Source: Halocaridina rubra (taxonomy: Eukaryota > Arthropoda > Malacostraca > Decapoda > Atyidae). From it: a stretch of 64,000 bases of DNA. The number at the start of each line of letters is the position of its first letter. Positions within the stretch are counted from its first letter, which is position 1. The stretch lies in the NCBI GenBank assembly GCA_037179515.1, contig JAXCGZ010009454.1, positions 141,001 to 205,000 on the forward strand, read 5' to 3'. The notes beneath the pieces were generated by a model. It was not told where the DNA came from, made no database searches, and saw only the letters and a program-made list of their open reading frames with translations. Made by a program: the position numbers and the translations under genes. Shown one piece after another: positions 13,147-24,686 of the stretch.

Positions 13147-14581
13147 CGCATTGACTTAGTAAGTATAAGTCTTAGGTTCGACTCCCGGTCGGGGTCAAAA
13201 ATGATTCATGTTTTCACATATGTAATGTGCTTATTTGGTTATTGTATGACCCGAATGAGATTGGGAATTGAATTAAATGCGAAAATGAAGCCACGAGTGA
13301 GGTTGAGGAATCTGTAATATGAACATAGTGGCATTCACATAGAATGCATTCATTCCTAAGTATAGCAGATATAAGCTATAAGGTTGGATTCCTTTTAACC
13401 TTCTGTGGTGTGTAGTTGGTAGCGCCTTGACTTAGTAATTATAAGTCCTAGGTTCGACTCCCGGTCGGGGTAAAAAATTATTCATGTTTTCACATATGTA
13501 ATGTGCTTATTTGGTTATTGTATGACCCGAATGAGATTTGGAATTGCATTAAATGCTAAAATGAAGCCACGAGTGAGGTTGGGGAATCTGTAATATGAAC
13601 ATAGTGGCATTCAGATAGAATGTGTTCATTCCTAAGTATAGCAGATATAAGCTATATGGTTGGATTCCTTTTAACCTTCTGTGGTGTGTAGTTTGTAGTG
13701 CCTTGACTTAGTAATTATAAGTCCTAGGTTCGACTCCCGGTCGGGGTAAAAAATGATTCATGTTTTCACATATGTAATGTGCTTATTTGGTTATTGTATG
13801 ACCTGAATGAGATTGGGAATTGAATTAAATGCGAAAATGAAGCCACGAGTGAGGTTGGGGAATCTGTAATATGAACATAGTGGCATTCAGATAGAATGCG
13901 TTCATTCCTAAGTATAGAAGATATAAGCTATAAGGTTGGATTCCTTTTAACCTTCTGTGGTGTGTAGTTGGTAGCGCCTTGACTTAGTAATTATAAGTCC
14001 TAGGTTCGACTTCCGGTCGGGGTAGAAAATTATTCATGTTTTCACATATGTAATGTGCTTATTAGGTTATTGTATGACCCGAATGAGATTGGGAATTGAA
14101 TTAAATGCGAAAATGAAGCCATGAGTGAGGTTGGGGAATCTGTAATATGAACATAGCGGCATTCAGATAGAATGCGTTCATTCCTAAGTATAGCAGATAT
14201 AAGCTATAAGGTTGGATTCCTTTTAACCTTCTGTGGTGTGTAGTTGGTAGCGCCTTGATTTAGTAATTATAAGTCCTAGGTTTGACTCCCGGTCGGGGTA
14301 AAAAATTATTCATGTTTTCACATATGTAATGTGCTTATTTGGTTATTGTATGACCCGAATGAGATTGGGAATTGAATTAAATGCAAAAATGAAGCCACGA
14401 GTGAGGTTGGGGAATGTGTAATATAAACATAGTGGCATTCAGATAGAATGCTTTCATTCCTAAGTATAGCAGATATAAGCTATAAGGTTGGATTCCTTTT
14501 AACCTTCTGTGGTGTGTAGTTGGTAGCACCTTGACTTAGTAATTATAAGTCCTAGGTTCGACTCCTGGTCGGGGTAAAAAT
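13147..14581 (+). repeat. 276-bp tRNA-like satellite array, plus-oriented half
   Basis: Six units in the opposite orientation to the preceding half, the first truncated at its 5' end. The box B-like motif GGTTCGACTCC (one unit GGTTTGACTCC) starts at 13175, 13451, 13727, 14003, 14279 and 14555, again exactly 276 apart. The two halves meet head to head at about 13146, giving a ~2.4-kb palindromic structure with TA arrays on both outer sides. A smaller relative is at 51491-52250. Confidence 0.88.
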
Positions 14582-14586
14582 TATTC

Positions 14587-14696
<110 letters not shown>

Positions 14697-14703
14697 TTAT
14701 ATA

Positions 14704-15411
14704 CAGTGGTGACCCCAACCAACGAACAAAATTTTAAAACAAATTTTGACCTAAGCCACGAACAAAATCCAACCCACGAACACATGTGTTGGCCAAGCCA
14801 CCATGTGTCCCACTCGCCAGCTTTCAGTTTTGCATTGGTGCCCATACTGTGTGGTTCGCTCATGATCTGTTCGTAGTTCATGCCTTATTTTCCATTGTTT
14901 TTCCTTTCATATAGCCTTCTTCTAAAGATTAGTCCCCCTCTTCCTCCACAACCATCCCCATATGCCAGTAACAATCATCCACAAAGGTAAATACAGTACT
15001 GTTTCTTACCTACATAATTTTTTTTTACCTACGATATGTACTCTTTCCTACTGTATTTGTTATTAATGGGAGAATGTGACAACTTTTTCTAAGTGTTGGA
15101 CTTTGCAGTTTTATACTAGGTATCAACTAGTGTATTATGTACACCTGAATATATACATGTATTACTTTAGTAGAGTAGAATTCCTCTATTATTAATGTAA
15201 TTTTCCTTCTATAGATGACATACATATAACCTGTATTATACGTCATGTTTATACTGACTAGAAAAATTTTAAATGAATAGTTATTGTGACTAGGAACAGA
15301 TTGATTAAATTTAAATGCTTTTCAATGGGAAAAATAATGCAACCCACGAACAAACCAGCCCAAGAACAGGTTTTAGGAATGGATTAAATTCGTTGGTTGG
15401 GGTCACTATTG
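14704..15411. mobile_element. Short non-autonomous element, CAGTGGTGACC family
   Basis: The ends are CAGTGGTGACCCCAACC and GGTTGGGGTCACTATTG. Inside are the family leader and a piece matching the end of the transposase region of the next element (CAACCATCCCCATATGCCAG). The coding region is otherwise deleted, so it is a deletion derivative of the family at 15432 and 52282. Confidence 0.85.
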
Positions 15412-15657
15412 TATATACATATATATACACACAGTAGTGACCCCAACCCACAAACACCTGTTCCTAAGAACAAACTAACCCACAAACAAATTTTTGAAAA
15501 AAAAATAATCTCAAGTCACGAACAAAAACTAACCCACGAACACAAATGTGTCAGCCTGGCGACCACGTTTCCCGCTCGCCCGCATTGTAGTTTGTTTGTG
15601 ATCTGTTCGTAGTTTTGCTTTATTTTCCATTGTTTTACCTTTCAGATAGACCTTATT

Positions 15658-18600
15658 ATGGCTCCTAAGAAAGTTAAAAGCATTAGTGACAGTGACATCA
15701 AACACCCTCGATGAATAATAGTGAAAATGAAGAAAGAAATAATATCAAAGTATGAAAATGGGGTTCCTGTGTCTGATCTCGCCACACAGTACAACTTCGT
15801 GAAATCGACCATCTGCACTGTATTATAGAGTAAAGAGATCTACAAGGTGGCTGACGTGGCTAAGGGAGTAAATATATCAATGAAGAAAAGGTCACAGTTA
15901 ATACAAGAGGTAGAAAAGTTATTGTTGTTGGGGATAAATGAAAAACAGTTGGTTGGAGATGGTATTAGCGAGGCCATAATAAGCTCTAAGGCTTTGCAAA
16001 TCCACCAAGATTTAGTAGCGAAGTCTCCGAGTTCTAATGGCACTATAGTTGAGGAATTTAAAGCCAAGCAGAAGCTGGTTTGAACACTTTCATCGACAAA
16101 CTGGGATTTATAGCATCATTAGACATGGAGAGGTGGCTAGTTCCGACCAAAAGGCAATGGATTCTTACGTGATGGAATCGCTAATTTTATCGAGAGTGAA
16201 GGTTTTATCCCGCAACAAGTTTTTAACTGTGATGAAATGGGCCTCTTTTGGAAAAAAATGCCCAAAAGAGCCTCTATATCCCAAGAGGAGAAGTCACTGT
16301 CTGTCCACAAAACAATGAAAGACAGGCTTACACTTTGCACTAATGCTAGTGGGGACTGTGAGATCAAGCCTCTGTTAGTTTACCACTCTGGAAATCTGTG
16401 TGTTTTTAAGCACAACAACGTGTTGAAGGCTAGCCTTCCGGTAATATTTTTTCTTTTTTTCTTAAGAGTGTGACACCAGGACAGGCAGAATTTGCCCTCA
16501 TCAATAAAGGCCCGGGCACGAGAAAATTCCAAGACGAAGGAAAAGAAAGAGGTTAAGGGCAAGGCAGAGATGAGGTTATGTCACACAAAGGAAAACGACA
16601 GACAGACAAAAAGCAGTCAAAGCACAGAGGACCCAGAGATATGGAGGACTAGGCTCTGAGATGACAATAGATCTTCTTTTTGAAGGATGAAAGGTCATAA
16701 GAATTAGGAAAGACAGAAGGAGGAAGAGAATTCCAAAGTCTGGAGGTAGATGGGAAGAAGCAGTCGCTGCACCGACCACTCCGCGAGCTACAAATCTCCA
16801 CACAGTACCTGTGAGATGAGGCTGCTTGGCGAGTGTTACGTGGCCTCGGCAGTGGAGGAGGGATGCAACTCGCCAACTCATCAGAGCAGCGATAGAAAAG
16901 CGAAAGGGAAGATACCTTACGGCGAAGAGAGAGAAAATCCAGGTTAGAAGTAAGAGAAGGATCATTAATGAGTCTGTGCCTTAGATTCAACCCTATCAAG
17001 AAGATAAGTAAATGAAGAAGCACCTCAGATGTGTGAGCAGTATTCTAAGCAGGGACGGATAAGATCTTTGTAAATTTTAAGTAACTTCAAAGAGGAAAAG
17101 TAATAACGAAAACGAAACAAAACCCCCAATAGTTTGGATGAAGATTTAGAAATTTGGATTATGTGATTCCTCCAAGACAAGTTAGAGGCTATATGGATTC
17201 CTAATATGTTAATAGAGTTAAGAGAGTAAATTTCACTAGTTTTGAAGACAATATGGTTATCAGGAGGAGAAGAAGATAAAGAGATAGCCAGAAACTGTCT
17301 TGGAGGCATTGAATTTAACTAAATTTTGAGTGCCCCACTCAGATACTCTCGGCATATTGGAGTTAAGAGTAGAGGAAAGAGTGATACAAGATTGATTACG
17401 AGTAACAGATGAAGGTTGTGAAGAAAAGACAGAGGAAAAGTGAAGGGTAGAATCATCAGCAAAGGCATGAAGAAGAGAGTAAGATGGGGATTGTAGAAGA
17501 TCATTGATGAAGAGAAGGAAGAGAGTAGGTGAAAGAACAGAGCCCTGTGGAACACCACTGGTAACAGAGAAAGGGCTAGATGTCGCGCCATCAACAACTA
17601 CAGATATAGAATGGTTAGTAAGAAAACTGGAAATCAGAGAACAGAAAGAAGGGGTAAAGCCATAGGCAGGGAGTTTCTCCAACAGAGCCTTGTGCCAGAC
17701 TCTGTCAAAAGCCTTAGAGATATCAAGGGCGACGACAAAGGATTCCCCATAGTTCCTCAGAGAAGATGACCATACATGAGTAAGATAGGACAAGAGATCA
17801 CCACTGGATCTTGCTTTGCGGAAGCTGTACTGGTGATCAGAGAGAAGTGAGTTAGATTCAATGTGGAGGTCAAATCCAAAAGATTAGATCACGCGGATTT
17901 TATTCGTAGAGTGGTTGATTGATGTGTTTGCGCCAGCAGTGAAAAAATATCTTTAGGAAAATGATTTTCCCCTTAAGCATCTCCTCATAATGGATAATGC
18001 TCCAGCCCATCCTCCAGGTGTGGAAGAAGATCTCGCTATACAGTACGACTTCAAAAAAGTCAAAGTTCTGCCTCCCAACACCACTCCTATCTTCCAGCCC
18101 ATGGACTAGGAGGTAATTTCCAATTTTAAGTTGTATAAAAAGGGTCTTTTTGCCAGGTGTTTCCAGGTCAGCAATGACACGGGTTTGACCCTTCGTGATT
18201 TCTGGAAAGACCACTTTAATATCCACCACTGCATTGGCCTCATTGACAAAGCATGGAAGGATGTCTCGTACATTGAACTTTGCCTGGAGGAAACTTTGGC
18301 CAGGTTGTGTGACTGATAAAGACGTTGAAGGCTTCATGCAGGAGTTAGCTAGTCAATTTGTGAATGGAATTGTGGCCATGGGCAAAAGATTGTTCTTGGA
18401 GGTCAATGAGGAGGATGTGAAGGAGCTGGTGGAGGACCACAAAGAACAACTTATCGCAGATTAACTAATTGAGTGAACAGGTTAAGTTCCTCCAAGAGGA
18501 GCAGTCATCGGAGGAGGGAGATGAGAGGGTAAAGGTGTCCAGTGAAAAATTTAAACAAAATTTTAGTAAGTGAATTGATGTGCAGGCTTTTATTGAGAAT

Positions 18601-18905
18601 CATCACCCAGATAAAACTGTGGACAATAGAGTAGTGAACATGGTAAATGACAATGCAATGAAAATTTTTAGAAAAATTTACCACATAAGAAAGAGACAAA
18701 TTTCTGTGGATCGTTTTCTTGTGCCAGTAGGCAGGGAAGCAGCTACCAAAAGAGAAAAGAGAAAGAAAACACCTGAAATCCAACTTGTATCGGAAGAGTT
18801 CACCAACGTTTTTATTGAAGGGGACTCTCCTTCCAAAAATGAGTCCCCCTTCTCCTCCTCCTCCACCACCATCCATGTATGCCAGCAACAATCAGCCACA
18901 AAAGT
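15658..18905 (+). pseudogene. Tigger/jerky-type transposase split by a LINE
   Basis: MAPKKVKSISDSDIKHPR opens the first helix-turn-helix (ENGVPVSDLATQYNFVKSTI) with in-frame stops at 15712 and near 15824. The CENP-B-type second DNA-binding domain follows (15847-16083), then a frameshift near 16070 and the first catalytic Asp in NCDEMGLFW. The text stops at KASLPVI (16445), resumes after the LINE at ~17890, and continues with the second Asp in IMDNAPAH and the third in QPMD, where the next codon is a stop. A C-terminal region (18131-18905) completes it. The family normally acts as a nuclear cut-and-paste transposase on TA sites. This copy is dead. Confidence 0.88.
16446..17859 (-). mobile_element. 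Jockey-like LINE, 5' truncated, inserted in the transposase
   Basis: Minus-strand reverse transcriptase. The ORF at 17260-17793 shows DISKAFDRVWH, GVPQGSVLSPTLFLLFINDL and the catalytic FADD in HAFADDSTLHF. After frameshifts, 17025-17309 and 16649-17023 give the C-terminal region, including IPPPLPRPRNTRQA and STSRLWNSLPPSVF, typical of Jockey-group elements. The 3' end carries an A-rich tail on the minus strand (seen as a T-rich run at 16447-16462). The 5' end is truncated in the first RT motif at ~17859. AAT occurs at both junctions, so the target duplication is short or uncertain. Confidence 0.85.
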
Positions 18906-18958
18906 GAATACAATACCGTATTTCTATTACTGATGTAAGTTTCCTTTTTTGGAGTATA

Positions 18959-19277
18959 CAGTGATCCCCCGCTGTATCACGGCTCTTGGTTCGCGTTTTC
19001 ACTGTATCGCGGATTTTTTTTGGCCCCCCAAAAAATAAAATAAAATTAAATTTTTTTTTTTTTTTTTTAAAGATTGTGACACCAGGATGGGCCAAAAAAT
19101 GATAAAATAAAACAGACTTTATCAGTTTGTAAAGAGAAACAGAGATGGAGAGTGTAATGAAATGTCAGATGTGAAGGGATTAGAAAAGATGTATAATGAA
19201 TATCCAGCTCTCTGTTGGGTTTTAATATACCTCTGCATTACTTTCATGATGTCTATTCCAATAATTCTGCTTAGATC

Positions 19278-19329
<52 letters not shown>

Positions 19330-19636
19330 CATTGGCAACAATAATTTTCCTTTGATGATGATTGAGGAGATTATTATCATCATCATCATTATTATTATTG
19401 TTAAGGGCTCATCATTGTTTGTACATCTGTTGGTTTATTTACTTTTAATAACTGTGTAAAGTGCCTCTCCCTAGTTGGCTGGGACAAAGAGAGTGTGGGG
19501 GTTTGGGTAGAATAGAATGTTGGAGAGAGAGAGAGAGAGAATCTTTTAGTAACTCTTGTTCATTCAACAAAAACTACATTATTTATAGTAAAAATAATGG
19601 TATAATTACGAATTCGTAATAATAATGATGATGATG

Positions 19637-19683
<47 letters not shown>

Positions 19684-20055
19684 CTCCCCAATCATCATCA
19701 AAGGAAAATTATTGTTGCCAATAATAATAATAATAATAAGATCTAAGGAGAATTTTTAGAATAGACATCATGAAAGTAATGCAGAGGTATAGTAAACCCA
19801 GCAGAGAGCTGGATATTCATTACACATCTTTTATAATCCCTTCACATCTGACAGGTCATTACACTCTCCATCTCTGTTTCTCTTTACAGCCTGATAAAGG
19901 CCGTTTTATTTTACCATTTTTGGCCTGTCCTGGTGTCATAGTCATCTTTAATTTTTTTATTTTTTTTATTTTTTTTTAAAGGTGTTCTTACTTCGCGGAA
20001 ATTCACTTATCGCGGCCAGTCCCGGAACCGAACCCCCACGATAAACGAGGGATTA

Positions 20056-20058
<3 letters not shown>
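18959..20058. mobile_element. Fold-back element FB1 with Tigger-like ends
   Basis: The ends are CAGTGATCCCCCGC and CGAGGGATTACTG. Two long arms (about 19060-19290 and 19730-19950) are inverted copies of each other and share TGACACCAGGATGGGCC, GATGTGAAGGGATTA and TAATGAATATCCAGCTC. Between them are ATT/AAT arrays, a GA-rich run, and a second inverted pair (CAACAATAATTTTCCTTTGA). It has no coding capacity. The TIRs match the Tigger families here, so mobilisation by their transposase is likely. Confidence 0.88.

Positions 20059-20141
<83 letters not shown>
20059..20141. repeat. (TA)n microsatellite
   Basis: Begins directly at the right end of FB1. Confidence 0.97.
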
Positions 20142-20144
<3 letters not shown>

Positions 20145-20424
20145 AATTTATGTACTGTACTGTACTTAGGCAGCAAATTTTCCTTCATATACATCATGTT
20201 GAATGTGACTACTGTTTTTGCATTAGCAATTTACTTGTAACATTTTTGCAAATTTCTCACAAATACTTTTTCATTGTTATTGAAATTATTCAGTATGAAA
20301 ATTTAATTGGAATAATGATGTTTTGTACAGCTATACACATTCAGATGAATAATGATATAATGGTGGATAAAGCCTATACTTAATGGAAATCTTTTCCAGC
20401 AAAGCCATGTTTTTTACAAATATA
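20142..20424. other. AT-rich stretch, nothing recognised
   Basis: Short unique-looking DNA with only chance ORFs; no repeat, RNA or coding signal is visible. Confidence 0.5.
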
Positions 20425-21758
20425 CAGGGGTCCCTACTATTCGTCGCTAATTGGGACTAAAATGTGTCTAATAACAAAAATATAAATAACGAAACCATAT
20501 TTCCCATTACAGTCAATGTATTAGGGCTCTAATAGGGACTGGCCAACCTATTTCTAAGTATTGTTTTCGACTACAAACCACTACAATGAGAAATTATACA
20601 TAAACAAATGTAAATATAAACTAGAAATAGCAATAAAGGATAACAAAAAGGAAATTATATGAAATAATTATATAATTAAAGGAAAAAACGTAGCACAAGG
20701 AACCAGACAACTGCAAGGCATCAGTCATGACTGGGGAGAGAGGGGGTATCTAGGCTGTGGAAGAGGATAGAATCTGGCATTATTTAGAAACAACTTAATT
20801 TTGAAATTTCGGTTATTTTCATTGAAATAATAATATGAAAATGTTAGAGAAATATCAGATAAGATACAAGAAAGTAGACTAAGATGGTATGGTCATGTCG
20901 TTAGGAGAGATGAACAGTATGTTGGGAGGAGGGTGATGGAAATGGATATACAGGGTAGGAGAAGGAGAGGGAGACCAAAGCGTAGGTGGATGGATTGCAT
21001 CAATGACGACCTGAGGTCTAAATGTTTGTTGGGTGATGAGGTATGGGACAGAAACAAATGGAGAAAAGTGGCCAGAAACATCGACCCCACATAAAAGTGG
21101 GAAAAGATGTAGACGAAGAAGAAGATTAATATTAAAATGTACGATATCAGAGAGAGAGAGAACTCAGGCTCCTACCAAAGGTTTCAAAGGTATGCGAGTG
21201 TGTGTGTGTATGTGTCTAATACATTCATACTCTACACACTAAAAAGAGAAGTCCAGAGTATATGTACAATCTGAAAGGGGGTAGATACCGACTAACGTCT
21301 TTAGCAAGTGTATTAGGTGGGGTTTTAGCAATTTAGATGATGTTATTATTATTACAGTATTATTAAACACAAAGAAGACATTAGCCTAAGTGCTTTTTAT
21401 CTCTCTCACACTCTCTCTCTGTCATATGTATTATTACTAAAGAAAAAGACTAGCATAAGTGTGTTTCATCTCATATCACATGTATTATTATTATTAAACA
21501 CAAAGAAGACATTAGCATAAGTGCTACTCTCCCTCTCTCTCTCCTATATCATACGTATTATTATTATTTTTATTATTATAATACACTGAGGAGATGATAC
21601 CCAAAAGCTTTTCCTCTCTCTCTCTCTAAATTTGGGTGTTATGTAACACACCATTAGCATCATCTATTGATGAAAAATTAATCAACTGGAATTTTTTGTC
21701 GTTGCATTAAAATGTTGACAACGAAAAGTTGGGCGATGTTTATAACGGGGACCCCCTG
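20425..21758. mobile_element. Non-autonomous TIR element, CAGGGGTCCC type
   Basis: The ends CAGGGGTCCCTAC and CGGGGACCCCCTG are flanked by TA on both sides, a third TA-targeting family. The interior has no transposase. It contains an RTE-like LINE fragment (20841-21125) and several related units with ATT runs and TCTCTC tracts (21330-21640). Confidence 0.75.
20841..21125 (+). mobile_element. 5'-truncated RTE-like LINE 3' end
   Basis: From TTAGAGAAATATCAG this matches the last ~275 bases of the LINE at 61633-63857, including GRPKRRWMDCINDDL, the stop, and the 3' terminus TGTAGACGAAGAAGAAGAT. It confirms the 3' end of that family. Confidence 0.9.
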
Positions 21759-22439
21759 TACTTACTCCCATGAAGACTGCAGTCTTCAATGGTCTCATAT
21801 TGGAATTATTATAACTAATGTGATCTGAAGAATAACATCACTTACAAAAAGATGCCCCACATCATCATACAATAACACCAGATTTCCATCACACAAGAAA
21901 TATTGGAGGCTAATACAAAAATACTACACAAAGAAAACATTCATGGCACCTAGAAATTCTGAAAGATCCCCATATACACTAGTTGGCTCTTTCCATGTAT
22001 GTGTAGATACCAGGCTGTATTATTCTTCCAGGTCAAAGTGAGAAATGGAGGGTAAAAGTATTTTGAGTCCCTCTGGAAGCAATCGTGGAGACTTCACAAT
22101 AATAATAGAATATTTATAGTTAATATAAAACGAAGGTGAATATTACACATTTGTACATAACCTCTGTCCACTAGTATTTAATTACTATTTGATAATTTTA
22201 CAGGCTGCAGGAAACATCATGATTCCACTTAACTTTTCAGACTTCCTGAAGAATCTCAGTGATAATGAAAAAGATTAAGAATGATAGAAAAATTATATAA
22301 GAACATTTCTAGTGCAAAAGAGCAGTCATATGCAACACAAGGTAATTTTTTCCTAACTTGCCATAACCCACTGTAATCAGTAAGGTTGCCCACAACTGTA
22401 CAAAAAAAAAAAAAAAAAAAAAAGATAATCAACTATTTT
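21759..22439. other. No gene seen; contains an A22 tract
   Basis: AT-rich DNA without a supported gene. An uninterrupted poly(A) run at 22402-22423 may be a retroelement tail, but no element upstream is recognised. Confidence 0.5.
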
Positions 22440-23460
22440 AACTAAGCCTATTTGTCCTCACCCTTTCTTTCAAATGTCCTGTACCAAGAACAAAAATATT
22501 TAAAGAAGACAGAACCTGTTTGTCAGCCATTATTGTTCTCGCCTCCTCAACCCACCATCACTGATCTTCATTCTGCTCCCACCCATTGGGCTTATCCCAC
22601 AACTACCTCTGCATGCATCAGAACTTCCTACTTAAAACAATTTCATTTTTCTTCCTGCATCCCACACATTCCTCAGACTAATCTCATATTCACATTCTTC
22701 CTCTTTCTCATTCAGTTTGCTCACTTTAAACATCTCTTCCTTTCCCTTATCTTTCTTCACCTTACTACCTCTCACTCTATCTTCTACTAAATAATGATCA
22801 GATATTCCACCACAAGCTCCTCTCAATACATTACATCCAATACTCTTCCACTCATCCTCCTTTCCACCACAACATAATCCTATTATCTACTCTGACCCAT
22901 ATACTTTTCTTTAAAAAATCAGTGTTGGTAATCAGTATATCTCTCAATACACATTTCTATCATTTTCTCTACTCTTATTTCTAACAGGTACTCCATCATC
23001 TCATCCTCCACTTTAGCATTTATATCTCCCATCAACACCACACTCATTCATTCATAAGTCCACTCACACATTCAGAATATTCCAAAACTCTTCTCTTTCC
23101 TCCTCTCTTCTCTCAATGCCATGGCCGTACACACTTACAAATTCCAAATCCCCGTGTCTCAATCTCATTTTAAACCATGCGTTCCTTGAAGATACTTCCT
23201 TCCACTCTACCATACACTTGCTAATATCATCACTTACCACTAATGCGACTCCCTCCTCTTCCTTGCCCTCCATGTACTTCAGATACCCTACCTACCTCAT
23301 TACCAGAATGCACCTCACCTCTCCCTTTCAACATTATTTGCCACTGTTAGCACATCCATCCTCCTTTTCACGGACATACTGGCAATCTCTTCAATTCTAC
23401 CCTTACTCACGCCACTACCACACACATTCAGAGACTCACACACTAGAGTTCTGGTAGGAG
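22440..23460 (-). mobile_element. RTE-like LINE, endonuclease part (head-to-head copy)
   Basis: Minus-strand fragments parallel the plus-strand LINE next door: MDVLTVANNVE, then VEWKEVSSRNAWFKMRLRH and EREEFWNILNV (23064-23273), then GACGGISDHYLVEDRVR (22632-22826). These belong to the apurinic endonuclease-like N-terminal domain of the LINE protein. Frameshifts are frequent and the reverse transcriptase is absent. It points away from the plus-strand copy that begins at about 23470. Confidence 0.78.
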
Positions 23461-23979
23461 TTCTCCTGAGGGAGGGGGGTTAAGAATATTTCCTCTGTTC
23501 CCCTGCGTGTCATAAAAGTTGACTAAATGAAGCGGAGCTGGGGGATTGAGAATCTCCTTCTCTGTATATTTTCATCCTACGAGGAGCCAAGAGATGCGGG
23601 GGTATTCTGGCAGGAAAGATCCAGTCAGAACCCCAGTAATTGGGTCTCTGAATGATGTAAATGAAAGTAAGAGGGAGGTGACAGGAAGTATGTTTGTGGA
23701 GAGAAAGATAGATGTACTTGCACTAAGTGAAACTGATAAAAGGGAATAGTGAGGTTACATTTGGGAGTGTGGTAGGTAGGCTATCGGGAGTAGAGAGAGG
23801 GAGTGACTCTGTTAGTAAGTGAAGAGAGAAGTGTGTGGTAGACTGGAAGGAAGTATCCTCTCGAACAGTAGTGGCTAAAATGAGGCTGGGATGCGAGCCT
23901 TGGGCGTATGTAAGCGCATGTGGCCCTGCCAGTGAAATAAGTGAGGGAGAAAGAGAAGAATTTTGGATGAAATGACGAG

Positions 23980-24686
23980 TATTTACCTAATTGTGTTTAC
24001 GGGAAAGAGCCCAAAGCTCGTATCTTCCCGTCTCCTGATCGGTTCCATTTTATACTTAGTGATACTTATCATACCTGTCCTTAAAACTATGGATTGAGAT
24101 ACCATTAACTACCTCCTCGCTTAGCCAATTCCAATTATCAACTACTCTTACACTGAAAAAGTATTTCCTTACATCCTGCAAAGAAGTTTTCTTACGAAGC
24201 TTCAAACTATGACCTCTAGTTCTAGAGCCAGCCATATCAAAATATCGATCCCTATACACTCTATCATAACCATGAAGGGATTTAAAGACTAGTCACCATA
24301 TCCCCCCTCAATCTTCTATATTCGAGTGATGGTAAGTCTAATTCCCTCAGCCTCTCATCATAACTGAGATTGCGTATTTCTAGCACCAGTTTCGTGGCAT
24401 GTCTTTGAACTTTTTCAAGCTTAGCTATGTGCTTTTTCAAGTGTGGATTCCAAAAGGGGGCTGCATATTCGAGTTTTGGCCTCACATAGGTTACATAAAT
24501 ATTTCTGAACATTTCCTTGTCCATGTGCCTGAAGGCTACCCTTACATTTGATAAGTATGCATATGCTGCCCTTACAATGCCATTTATATGTATTTCTGGA
24601 GACAAATCTGCCAGTATGTTTACTCCTAGATCTCTCATTTTCTGTCTCTTGAAGTTGTACTCCAGCCACCGAATAGTCAAGCAAGG
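23980..24686 (-). mobile_element. CR1-like LINE 3' fragment
   Basis: The minus-strand ORFs at 24282-24680 and 24056-24259 read VRPKLEYAAPFWNPHLKKHI, VQRHATKLVLEIRNLSYDER and RTRGHSLKLRKKTSLQDVRK, the C-terminal part of a CR1-type reverse transcriptase protein. The 3' terminus is CACAATTAGGTAAATAC, shared with copies at 45409 and 49252. It interrupts the endonuclease domain of the RTE-like LINE. Confidence 0.88.

Larger units (their letters stand above)
15432..18957 (+). mobile_element. Tigger/jerky-type transposon (CAGTGGTGACC family) with nested LINE
   Basis: The left end is CAGTAGTGACCCCAACCC. The plus-strand transposase is interrupted at 16446-17859 by a Jockey-like LINE. The right TIR is missing: the sequence runs into the fold-back element that starts at 18959, so the end was lost or replaced there. 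Relatives in the window are at 14704-15411 and 52282-54498. Confidence 0.82.

Noticed and set aside
13405..13475. Functional tRNA gene in the 276-bp units
   Set aside because: Boxes A and B are good, but the acceptor stem does not pair and the anticodon arm is poor; the unit has a long unrelated body and is repeated like a satellite.
12203..14581. CRISPR-like array
   Set aside because: Units of 276 bases without short repeat-spacer structure, in both orientations, in a eukaryotic setting.
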